DNA of 64,000 nucleotides from Pseudoalteromonas luteoviolacea NCIMB 1944 (lineage in GTDB: Bacteria; Pseudomonadota; Gammaproteobacteria; Enterobacterales; Alteromonadaceae). The number at the start of each line of letters is the position of its first letter. Within the stretch, counting starts at the first letter, position 1. The stretch covers positions 1 to 64,000 of the forward strand of contig NZ_AUXS01000064.1 in the NCBI RefSeq assembly GCF_001625565.1. Direction: 5' to 3'. This document shows positions 1 to 10,800 of this stretch, piece after piece. The position numbers were made by a program, and so were the translations under genes. The notes beneath the pieces were generated by a model. It made no database searches. It was not told the origin of the DNA and saw nothing but the letters and a program-made list of their open reading frames with translations.

Positions 1-749
1 TATTTAAATTCAAACGGTAACCCCTTTGGCATGTGCTTTCGTGGGTTGCCTGCAAATCGCATGAGTGACTTTGGCTGTTTACCTACTTTTGCTGTCTCAA
101 TACGCTTTTTAATGCTGGTGTGGTCTGACTCTTCTGGCGTCTCTGCCATTTTTGCTCTGACTGGATTTAAATCAACATACGCTAAACATGCTGCCAACGC
201 GGCTTCATCTAACAAAGCTTGTGATTTAAAACGCCCTTCCCAAAAACGGCCTGTGCAGCCATCTTCTTTATTGGCTTTACGTGCGATATCTTCATTGAGT
301 GTGCGCATAAACCAGCTTATATCAGCTAGTCTCGTTCGGTATTTGTCTATTAACTCTGACAGTAAACAACGCTCTGAGTTGGTCAGTGGCTCGCCATTGA
401 TAAACTTATGAGTCAACCAAGTCCCTTTAAACTGTTTATGCCAACGAATTAGAATGGCTTTATCGTTTAGTCGTTTCGCTTTTTTATCATCTAGTCGTTT
501 CGCTTTTTTATCATCAACATACAAAACAATATGCGTATGGTTACTCATCACGGCATAGGCACATACATCGATACAAAACACTTTAGCAAGTTGCAATAGC
601 TTCTCTTCAACCCACCCCCTTCTGTGTTCATAAGACTTGCCAGTGGACTTATCCTCTCCACACAAATATGCGCGCCTTACGCATCGTGATATGCAGTGAT
701 AGTACTTGGTGTCTACCAAGCTAACTTGCCTTTTGCGTGCGATTGCCAT
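1..749 (-). CDS. IS200-like (REP-associated tyrosine) transposase, 3' end outside window
   Basis: A minus-strand reading frame opens at an ATG at 749 and runs without a stop off the left edge, so the C-terminus is missing; 249 codons are visible. The N-terminus (MAIARKRQVSLVDTKYYHCI) and the basic body are typical of Y1 transposases of the IS200/REP-associated class. The metal-binding HUH motif is NHTH near residue 70, and the candidate catalytic tyrosine lies in AYVDLNPVRA near residue 190, followed by a basic segment. Such enzymes cut and join single-stranded DNA at hairpins. A perfect 8-residue in-frame duplication (DDKKAKRL twice) follows the HUH strand. The gene stands behind the toxin/immunity pair, a common position for transposases at Rhs loci. 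The family is clear; whether it is active or a solo domesticated copy cannot be told. Confidence 0.85.
   Translation of the reverse strand, partial: MAIARKRQVSLVDTKYYHCISRCVRRAYLCGEDKSTGKSYEHRRGWVEEKLLQLAKVFCIDVCAYAVMSNHTHIVLYVDDKKAKRLDDKKAKRLNDKAILIRWHKQFKGTWLTHKFINGEPLTNSERCLLSELIDKYRTRLADISWFMRTLNEDIARKANKEDGCTGRFWEGRFKSQALLDEAALAACLAYVDLNPVRAKMAETPEESDHTSIKKRIETAKVGKQPKSLMRFAGNPRKHMPKGLPFEFK
468..515. repeat. Perfect 24-bp tandem duplication inside transposase
   Basis: Positions 468-491 and 492-515 are identical and directly adjacent. On the minus strand they encode DDKKAKRL twice, in frame, just after the HUH motif region. The length is a multiple of three, so the frame is kept. It looks like a recent slippage duplication. 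Confidence 0.9.
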
Positions 750-1017
750 AAATAAAGCCGCCTAAACTTTAACCTTGATTAAAGCATAGGCGCCTTTTGA
801 ATTTATGTAAAAATATAAATGGGTGTCATGTTTATTTTTTACTGACTTACCTGTTCCTATCAAGCGATATATACATCTGTATATCACACTCCCTGCGGAC
901 CACGAGGTCGATGGATACGACCACGCTGGTCAAACCGATGTGACCAAAAAATCGGAGACATATGACCAGAAACAGAAAAGCCCCGGCGGGTGCCTGGGGC
1001 TTTAGATTGGGTGTCTT
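750..1017. other. Intergenic segment with GC-rich island bounded by TGGGTGTC repeats
   Basis: No convincing gene lies between the transposase start and the end of the immunity gene. The octamer TGGGTGTC occurs at 820-827 and again at 1008-1015, the second copy 3 bases past the immunity-gene stop. Between them, bases 890-1003 are clearly more GC-rich than the AT-rich surroundings and contain short hairpins (for example GACCACGCTGGTC) and the terminator described separately. This may be the flank of the transposase unit; that is an inference. Confidence 0.5.
976..1003 (-). terminator. Intrinsic terminator of the Rhs/immunity operon
   Basis: AAAGCCCC at 977-984 pairs with GGGGCTTT at 996-1003, and an inner GGC/GCC closes a GGGT loop. 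Read on the minus strand, the stem is followed by TTTTC. It lies 15 bases past the stop of the putative immunity gene, so it fits as the end of that transcript. Confidence 0.75.
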
Positions 1018-1872
1018 TTATATTTCCCTATCAACTGAATTTTTAATTATAATAAACAAAGATAAATGAATATATAACATGTATGGTAGATTACCTTTAT
1101 CTTCAAGCAATTCATATGGCAACCCAAAAGGATTAACAAGAGGGCTTAAAAAGCACCACAAGGGTGTAAAAAGTCGTTTATAGCTTTGTATATCCCCTTT
1201 ATTACACCAAGCAGGAAGCAATGCAATAAAACTTTCTATTTTATAGCTATCAGACTGTTTTCTAGTCACAAAACCAAATGTTATCTTTAAGTCATTTTCA
1301 ATATCCAAAGAAAGGAAAAGCTGATTATTTGATGACATTTTTTGATCATAATAAAACCCTTTTAGCGAGTCAACATTACTAACAAAACTCTTAGCTAGAG
1401 CCTTAAGCCCCTTTATATCTTTATAAGCTTCATTCTGATGAAAGAATGACTTTGCTTCCTCCTCAAACTTTAAGATATAATGAGAATAAACAGAGCTTCT
1501 CCACTCTTGGAAACCTTTAAAGTCCTGCCTTGACCAGAGCTTAAAGTACAAATCAACTTCATTCGATGCAAGGTCATTAATATTTCCTGACTCATCAAAC
1601 TTTTCCCTACACTGAGAGAGTAGTGAATCAAGGTAGTCAGACTTGTATTCACCCTTACCAATTTCTACTTTGGAGGCTTCCGACAATTGCATATAATAAT
1701 CATTCCATTTGACAGAAACATTATTACTTACCAACTTGAGTTTCACTTGTTCTTCAAGTTCATTTATCGCACAAATACCAAGAGATTCCAATTCATCCCT
1801 AAAATTTTGCTTATTCTTTAAAAGTGAAATCAGAAGAACATTGAAAGATTCCTCACTTAAAAAACAGGACAT
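1018..1872 (-). CDS. Putative immunity protein for the adjacent Rhs nuclease toxin
   Basis: This 284-residue protein matches no family I can name. It is soluble, rich in charged residues and aromatics (for example VDLYFKLWSRQDFKGFQEW) and has no signal peptide. The C-terminus ends in a hydrophobic stretch (YMLYIHLSLFIIIKN). Its ATG at 1872 overlaps the stop of the giant Rhs gene by 16 bases, which points to translational coupling, and a terminator follows directly. The role is inferred only from position: in Rhs and other polymorphic toxin loci the gene right behind the variable C-terminal toxin domain encodes the cognate antidote, which would here neutralise a PD-(D/E)XK-type nuclease. It is AT-rich like the toxin tip, as expected for exchangeable tip cassettes. 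That it is a gene is near certain; the immunity role is likely but unproven. Confidence 0.7.
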   Translation of the reverse strand: MSCFLSEESFNVLLISLLKNKQNFRDELESLGICAINELEEQVKLKLVSNNVSVKWNDYYMQLSEASKVEIGKGEYKSDYLDSLLSQCREKFDESGNINDLASNEVDLYFKLWSRQDFKGFQEWRSSVYSHYILKFEEEAKSFFHQNEAYKDIKGLKALAKSFVSNVDSLKGFYYDQKMSSNNQLFLSLDIENDLKITFGFVTRKQSDSYKIESFIALLPAWCNKGDIQSYKRLFTPLWCFLSPLVNPFGLPYELLEDKGNLPYMLYIHLSLFIIIKNSVDREI

Positions 1873-4800
1873 GCATTAACCTCTTTATTTTGATGGCCCA
1901 ATATAGTCGACTTAGCTGTTTGATCAATTGCATAATAATACGCAAGCGCTTGTTCATTTGTTAACTTTGTAACATCATACAAAACCAACCCATTCGTATA
2001 TGGGTACAACCCAATATGATAAGCAGCACCATCAAAAAACATTATATTTGCATCAAAGTACTCACCTACTAAATCTATACTATTTCCGATTTTTAATCCG
2101 CTAGCGTCTGCATAGCCATTGATTTGTGAAACAGCTTTATTATAAGCCGTTCCTCCCCCATAAGACATTGGCTTAATCTCCCATACCTGAGAAGTTCTTG
2201 GGTCAACAATATCAGGCCTACCTCCCCCAAAAAATGAGCGAGCGAAGCCAGCTCCTTCTACCGAGTATCCCATTTGATTAAACTGCCTATTTACATGAGA
2301 GTGGACAGCCGTGCCAAAGTTCATAGCTTTTACAGGTCTAGCACCATGATACCAATCGGGATCAACATACAACCCCCAAGTATCCGAAGATTGAATTGGA
2401 TTTCCTAGCACATACCCATATGTATTCACCCCACCGGCCAAACCAATAGGATCAGACTGGATATAACGCCCAAGACTCGGATCATAATCTCTAAAATAAT
2501 TGTAACTGTAGCCAGATTCAACATCATGATATTGGCCTGGGAATCCAAAGCCTTGCTCTGCCACCGTGACTTTGTAGCTTTGCCCAAATGGCAGTGTATT
2601 ACTTCGCCATGTTAATTTACCAGAGATATCAGTTTGCACCATCGGTGACCCTAAATGATCATTGTGCACGTAGTCAACCACATGAGAACTGCCCATATAC
2701 CTGATACTCGCAACACGTTGCTTGTTCAAATATATGTATTCTACAAGTGGCTCTCCCTGCGCATTGGATTCCGCTATGAGTAAATTATTTTGATCAAAGT
2801 GGTAATGTGTCGTGGTTTTCTCACCGTTGGAAGCAGTCTGAACCTTAGCAACTCGCTGCCCTTTTGCGTTGTATACATACTGTACTTGTGAACCATCTCT
2901 AAAAGTAATTTCACTTAACCGATTTGCTGCGTTATAAACAAGTGACTTGCCATTCAAGGTATCCACCGTTGTCTGGCCATTAACATTGTACTCAAACACC
3001 CGTTCAGGTTTGCTAATCGGCAAAACTTGCTCAAGTTGATTACTGTTGAGTGCATATTGGTAACTTTCGTCTTCCAGCAACTCACTGTATTTTGACAACC
3101 ATCTGCGATTAAGCCTATTACCAACTTGGTCATAATCGTAGCTCAGTTGGCCATATTCACCTGAAGCAAAAGTTAACCTGCCCTGATTATCGTATTCAAA
3201 ATACTCAGAAAGGACATCATCTTTAACATTAAGAATGTTGGTAATTTGGTTTGCTTCGTCATATACATAATGGCGATTTAGCAAGGTATTTAATCCGTTT
3301 TTAAGTAGGATCTCTTCCATTCGCCCATCTGTATCATAAGTGTTTTGCTGCATAATACCGTTTCCATAAGAGATCAATTCAGGCTCCGAAAACGGAAGGT
3401 AGTCTACATTTTCAACCAAGGTGGTTGTGTTGCCTGCAAGTGAATTACTAAAGAGTGTATTGACCCGTCCAGCCTCATCATAGCCATAGCTAACAACCAT
3501 ACCACTTGGATAAACCTGAGAATCTAACAGCCCATTATCTTTATAGTTAAAGCCTTGGCTATATTGTCTGCCTTCGATTTGGTAGGTTTTCGAAGTTAGA
3601 TAGCCTTGTCCGTTGTACTGGTATTGGCTATCGCCACTGTTATCGAGAATGCGTGTTACTTTTCCTATTGCACCCGATACCGCTGGAGGCTGCGCGCTAT
3701 CGAAAAGCTGCTCATCATACTGATAAAATATATCTTCATTAGCAGCACCAACAAAGTGGACATGAGTGACCCGTCCAATTGCATCATATTCATAGCTAAC
3801 CACCTGTCCTGAGTTGTCAACTTTTTCGATGACTAAGCCCGCAGCGTTATGTTTATAGACAGTAGTGCCCGTATCTGGGCTCACTTGCCTAACTTTCTCA
3901 CCAAACCCATTATATTGGTATTCGGTTGTTAAACCTCGTTGATCCGTGAAATGAGTGAGCTGATCTTCAAGATCATAGGTTTGATAAAAAATTCCACCAT
4001 CTGCATCTGTTATTTGGACTAACCTATTTAAAGCATCAAACGCGTGCTGTGTCGTGTTACCTAAACCATTTGTTGTTGCTGTCACTTGCCCATTTCCATT
4101 GTACTGATAGGAAACTTGGGAGTTCACTCCAACTGATGTAATTAATTGGCTCAGTTCATTGAACTGTTGTCGCTGTTGCTTTACTAGCTCACCACTGTGA
4201 CTAAACACATTCGTCTTAATTGGGTTGCCTTCAAGGTCTCTGACATATTCAACCTTTTCACCTAGGTGATTGCCAATGGTTTTGACTCGATAAGCTTCAT
4301 CATAGGTATATGTTGTTGCACCGCCGTTAGGATATACAATACGCTTGACCAGGCCTTGCTCTAGATTGTCACCACTATTGGCATACTCATAGAATGTGGT
4401 AGCTTTTACAACTTTGGCATCAACAGATGTAACTTTTGTTTTGCTACTGACCCAGCCACTCTCGTTATAAGTAAGCTCAGTCATAGAACCATTCGCGTGA
4501 GTAATTACTAAAGGACGCCCGGATGGATTGTGTTTAGTCACTTCAGTTTTATGTCCTAGGGCATTCGTTACTGAAATCTGGTTACCCAACTCATCATATT
4601 CGTACGTCGTAACGTCAGCAACATCCGTACGCGGTCCATCGACTTCAACAACTAAACCTCTTGAGTTGTAATCATAGTGAGTCGTACGACTCGGAAATAC
4701 TTCCATCAGATTTTGCAACCAGCTTTGCTCTGCAGTCAAATCGAATGTTGTATGACTCAACAGTAAACCTGAATCCGAATATTCAAACACTTGCTTAGCT

Positions 4801-7800
4801 TTCTCTGTTTGGATTAATTTCTTTATCGGGTACAAATCATGCCATTCCGTTAAAGTCGTTCGTTCAATATCTATCCCTAACGCTTCCGTCCTGCTGATCT
4901 CCAAATCTCTGTCATTGTACGAATATGTGGTTACTACGCCGTTCCAGTCTGTACTTTTTATGACATTTCCACGGCTATCATATTCATATTGCTGATTAGT
5001 AGACAGACAACTGGTACCACCATCTCCAGCTACATTTAATGGCTGATTACTCTCATTGAATGTATAGGTCGTTTTAAAACCTAGCGAGTTTGTAACAATA
5101 CTCTGGTTGTTGGGCAAAAACCTGATGTTTACTTTCTCAATGTCACTGCCTAACGCGCTGGAAACAGCTCTTCCATTATCATCATATCTCACTCTATGAA
5201 GAATATTCCCTTTTTCATTACTTATATGAGTAATGGCAGATCTATACTCATAGTTTCCGTAATGATATTTTTTGTAGCCACGTTCGCCATCCCGGCTGGC
5301 TGGTCGCAACGCTTTTACTAACGTTCGATTAGCCAAGTTGTACTCATATTCAAACGTACCTTCAGGTGTTTCTAACTTAGTCAGTAAACCTGCAAGATTA
5401 TATTCTAGGTGGACTTCTACACCCATACTGTCTGTTACTGAAGTCAACATACCTTTGTTGTTGTACTTCAAAAACTGTTGATACAAGCCTACCTCGTGAA
5501 CTTCAATCAAAAGCCCATGTTCATTAAAGATCTCTGTTGTTCCGTCAGCTAACGTTAATACCCAACCGCGATCGATTTGCTGTAAATGCTCTGAGCTATT
5601 TGCTGTATTCTCATAAGAATCATGTTTGCTATTTTTGCGACTAAAGGTTCGCTCTCTCTTATTTAAACCCAAGTACCTAACAAGCTGCTTATTGCCTTTG
5701 ATGAACTCAAGCTTTCTGTCAAAATTATGGCTCCAACCTATTCCCAGGCTAGATTTAGTCTTAGAGTAACTAAAGTAATATCGCTCGAACTTAAGTCGGC
5801 TATTTCCTGCCGCTTGATAGTCTCGCATAGTGAAGTACTTTTCACCTGTGGAAATATTAATCGGATTAGCAGAACAAACAGAGCCGGTTCTTCCATTGCT
5901 GTTGCCCTTCGAACCTTGAGCTCTCCAATCCGCCCTTAACGCCGCAGAAAAAGCAGCATTAAACGCGCCATTGGCAAACTTTCCGCCGGTCACTTTTGAA
6001 ACTGTACCTCCAACAATAGCACCGACTAAAACCTGACCAACTGGATTCCGAATTCCTCTACCAACTCCACCTGCGGCAGCGCCTAATCCTGCGGAAAAGA
6101 AGCCATGACCAAAATTTCCCCCCATTAGCTTAGAAGTCGCACCACCAATCATTGCACTAGCAGCAATCGCTCCAATACCTTCTCCACCTGGCATGGCAGC
6201 AGCTGAGAAGCCTGCCAATAAGCCTTTATTCAGGCTGCCTGTAACAGCAAATGTCGAAGCCGCACTGTAAGCTGCCGAGCACCAAGCCTGACACCCTAGA
6301 ATAAAGTTTAACCCTATATTAATCATACTATTAAGCCAAGATACTTGGCTAATTGACCGAAGTAACTGCCAAGTTCCAGTTGCCTTCATCGCTCCTTTTA
6401 ATAACTTCTTAAACCAATACCCACTCGGATCTGTATAACTCAACGGATTATTCAACACATAACTGTATCGGTTATAGTTCTGCAAATTACTCGGCGCTTG
6501 CACAAATGGATCCGCCTGCATAAACCTACCAGTATCTACATCGTAGATCCGACCATTCATATGAATGATGCGGCTGTCATCACCTATTTTTACCGGTTCA
6601 TGACCCGTGTAGCCTCTAAAGTTATCTGACACCACGTCAAATATTCTTTGCGCACTGGTAAAGTTGAGCGCATCTGTTTCATTTATCGCACCATGTGACT
6701 TTTGCGCTCCAAATACATCGTATGAATACCGGGCTAGTAACTCGTAATTTCTGTTCGTCACCGCAATTATTGACCCTTGGTGGTCCGTAAACATCCATTG
6801 CAGCGCACTGTTACCGTTCATAAAGTACTTTTGTTGAGCGTCGTTGCCAATGTAGCGTTTGACAAAAGCAGTGTCGCCACCTTCTGTCGAGCGAACCGTC
6901 AGCTCTAGTGCACCCACGTAGTATATGGTTTGGTTGTCATCCTCACGCTTGTAACGGCGGTTATTCACATCATAATTAAAGCGCACCAATTTGCCATTTA
7001 CATTCAATTTGGCTGCTTTATTTCTGCCCGTATATGCAACGCTACGATATAACGCATTGTCTATATAAAGATTAGTCTGATTGCCATTTTTATCATAGCT
7101 GAATCGCTCTATTACTGTTCGCTCATCCACACTTTGGACATTTGGCTGGCCATCAGATTCGCGATCACCCGGTGGGCCGATATCAATAGGTGGCTCTACA
7201 TCTATTGGCGGAATTATAATGGGGTTCACATTGCCACAACTATCTTCTATGTTGGCTGTGTTATATTGGCGGCTGGTAATGGCATGTTGTGGCGCTTCTC
7301 CTTCCCCATACGTTTGGGACCATTGACGGTAAACCCGATTACATACGCCATTGCTCTGCGTATAAGCTGTAAAGTCTGCCTTTTCAATTAAATTGCCACT
7401 GGCACTATAGCCAAACACTTTTTTACTCTGGATATGTGTCACCCGATTGAGCAAGTCATACTCATAGCTCTGCTCAGGCAGCATTAATTGCGCACGGCTT
7501 AGTAAATTACCAAGGCCATCAAAGTGATAAGAATCTGCTTGAATATAACTATAGTCTGTACTCGAAATAGTTTTCACCATGCCTTTACGGTCGTATGACA
7601 CTGACATGAGCACATCGCCTTTTTTATAACCAGTCACTTGTCCACGGCTATTAAGGGTTTGAACCTTATAATAGCGTTGGCCATACTGGCCTTCACGCGC
7701 TTCATGCTTGGCGATAACTAGGCCATTCTTATAGGTGTTTCTAATACCCCTTGCATCAATAAACTGGCCACTTTCAAGTCTACGATAATCATCGAATTGT

Positions 7801-10800
7801 AAGCTCACCCGGCCAAATTCATCATAAGCAAATTGTTGGATCACACACAGAGAAGAAAGTGGGTCTGTTAAGTCTACTTTTTGGGTTTGCTTGTTACTCG
7901 TATCCTTCTTGATACGTAAATCATTTAAACGTGGATTAAACACGACTTCGCCGTCGCACTGTTGCGTTTCCAAGGCTGTCAATGTTGCAGCTGTGCGGCC
8001 AAAAGTATCGTAATAGTAATACTGTGACCATTCATCACCCTGTGTAGCAGACTGCAACTGATGCACGTTATGCTCTTGGTCACCAAAGAGCCAAGTGCTT
8101 TCACCTTCATAAACGATGTCATTTTGCTCAATGTAGGCTGACTCGGTCGCTTCTCTACTCGCTGCTGTATTACTGGGTGCGCTCTGCCACTGCCTTACTT
8201 TTCTTCCTAATAGGTCATAGCGTGAATTCGTAGCCACACCTCGTGCATCGGTTTGCTTTGTTAATTCGCCAAAGGCATTGTATTCATATGTCCAGTTGCC
8301 GCTATTTATATCCGAAACAGCGATCTTACGACCCAATAAATCATATGTCTGGTTGAGTAAAACAGCATCACCATCTGCCGATGAGCGCACGCTCAGTTGA
8401 TTGCCTCGACTATCATAAGTGTATTTAAGCGTGTTCCCCATAGGATCAGTAACAGAATCAACTTGACCCAATACATTGTTCACGGTTACGGTTGTTTGCC
8501 TTCCTGTAGAGACACCCAAGCCACTCAGTTCGACTGTTTGAGTCAACTCATTTTGATAATACGTCGTTGTCACATAACTATCATGATCTGTCATTGACTG
8601 AACTCGATCAAACGCATCGTATCGGGTGCTCACACCTGCACTACCTGGTTGTTTTTGCTTCACCGCTCTGCCGTAGCGATCATATTCAACCTTTGTGTCT
8701 AACCAAGTACCAAGCACAGTCAAGGTACTGGTTTTGTATACCCGCCCTAACCTATCTAGGAACTGCTTTTCTACCAGCTCACCATTGACTATTTTGTTTG
8801 ACTGGACGACACAAATATCACTGTCATAGCAGGTTGATAAATAGCGGTAGCTCTGTGCACCTGACGCACTATATGTACCAACCTTTCCTCCAAATACGTC
8901 GTAAAGCGTTTTAATTACCACGCCATCTACTGTCTTAACTGTTGTAGCCTGTCCAAAAGCATTTCGATCTATTACTTCACTCCCCTTAGTCCATAAATCT
9001 TTCTTATCCTTATTCACTTTTTGCTTGGTGGTAAGACGATACCTGCCTTCTGATGTATATGTAGTTTCAGTTTCTCTGGTTTTTCTGTCGTCCCCTTCAC
9101 AACCAGAATTTGTCGTCATTGTGCTTACTTGATTGCCGCGCGAATCATATTTATAGTGCGTTGTCAGCTCTAACTCACAACCCATACCTTGTGCAATGAT
9201 CTCATTTTCAAGCATATATGCATTGTCGTGGTTCGCCTCGTAATAAGTAAAATTGGTCTTCAGAGTATGGTCACTCCCAACAGCAGAATGGGTTACTGTC
9301 GATTGTGACAGACGACCTAGTTTTTTATCGTTATCACTTTGACCATATACGTTACTTGTAAAAACACTAGATATAGATGAATTGATATCCAAGCTATCTA
9401 TATCTTGCCAAGTTTGATGATTAGAGTAATCTGAGTTTAAACGCGAAGGGCTGCCAGATAATCGATTCACTCGAATTGTAGTTACGTTACCAAAGGTATC
9501 TTGTGTTGTCTCTGTGCTCGAGCACTGGTTAGCACCAATATCCGGACTCATATTTAAATTGAGTATGCTGTTACACTCTTTCGCAATCTGATTGTAAACA
9601 TGGTAGGCAGTACCCGAGCTATAATTGCTAGGTTGTATGGCATAAGTGTTGACCGCACTGCTGATCACTGTGCCATCATATGCTTTGATAGTTCTGGCCG
9701 GCATGCCCGTTAACGGAAATGCTTGGTGATAACGTGTCGTCGTGGTAAATCTATGTCCGCTTTTCACGTGCGTAGTGGTTAATGATTTAAAACCTAACAT
9801 ACCGCGACCACCAAATTGCACTTGCGCACCTTCATAAGAGTACGCTATAGAGCTTGTGAGTGTGTCATTTGCAGAGCTAGGGCTGTCAGTCTCCACTGCT
9901 GCAACCAATGCCATTGCCCCGCCATTGATAGAGGAAACTTTTAAACCCTGATGCTCAAAAGCGCTATAATCCTGCTTATCTTCTGCAAAATCAGACTGTT
10001 CATTCGCTGAAGAAAACGGTTTGTACACACTCTCATCAGACATTAATGCGTAGCGTATGCGGGTTTTATTTCCATACCCTTGAGTAACCTTTGATAGTGT
10101 TCCTTCATATGGTGACTGCTCCAAATTGTATTTCACCAATACACGGTTACCGGTTTTGAACAACAAGTCAGGCACGCCATCTTGGTTGTAATCGCTAAAG
10201 AAAGCATAATCGCCTTGCTCGAAGTGCACATCTGGCGTATTAAAAGTATTTTGCCAGTGAGCCTTTACAAATTTTTCTTCATCTTGTTGCCATACGAACT
10301 GGGTCCAGAAAGAAGAGTTAGAAGCGGAAAGCTCTGTTGGGAAGTAGAGCTCAATTTGGCCATCTTTATTGACATCCATGACCAATGGGGCAATTTTACT
10401 ACTGATCTTGCCATCATGTTCAGGCAGTGTTTTCGCCCAAGCGAAGTGCTTATCCTCAAACCAAATTCGTTCACTTGACTTGTTTAGCGCAACTCTCCAC
10501 CCCTTTAGATTATCGCTACTTAATTCCGTTTTTAAATAGATAAAATCAACCAACCCATCACCATTGACATCGGCTGGAGTCAGATGCTCTATATCCTTAG
10601 CCGTACCTTGGCTGAAAATACCCGAGTCAAACGGGTTTAAAAAGCCAGTATGTGACAACCCTTGATTTAGATGAATATAAATGTGGCTCGCTTTATCTTC
10701 ATCACAATTGGCGTTAGAGCAAGACAGTGAAATGATGTCTGCCAATCCATCAAAGTTAGCATCCATGGCATACCACTGTTTATTTTTTTTGGCCAATTGA

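Noticed and set aside
823..1005. 60-codon plus-strand frame between transposase and immunity gene
   Set aside because: No ribosome site, it crosses an AT-rich to GC-rich break and its end lies in the minus-strand terminator hairpin.
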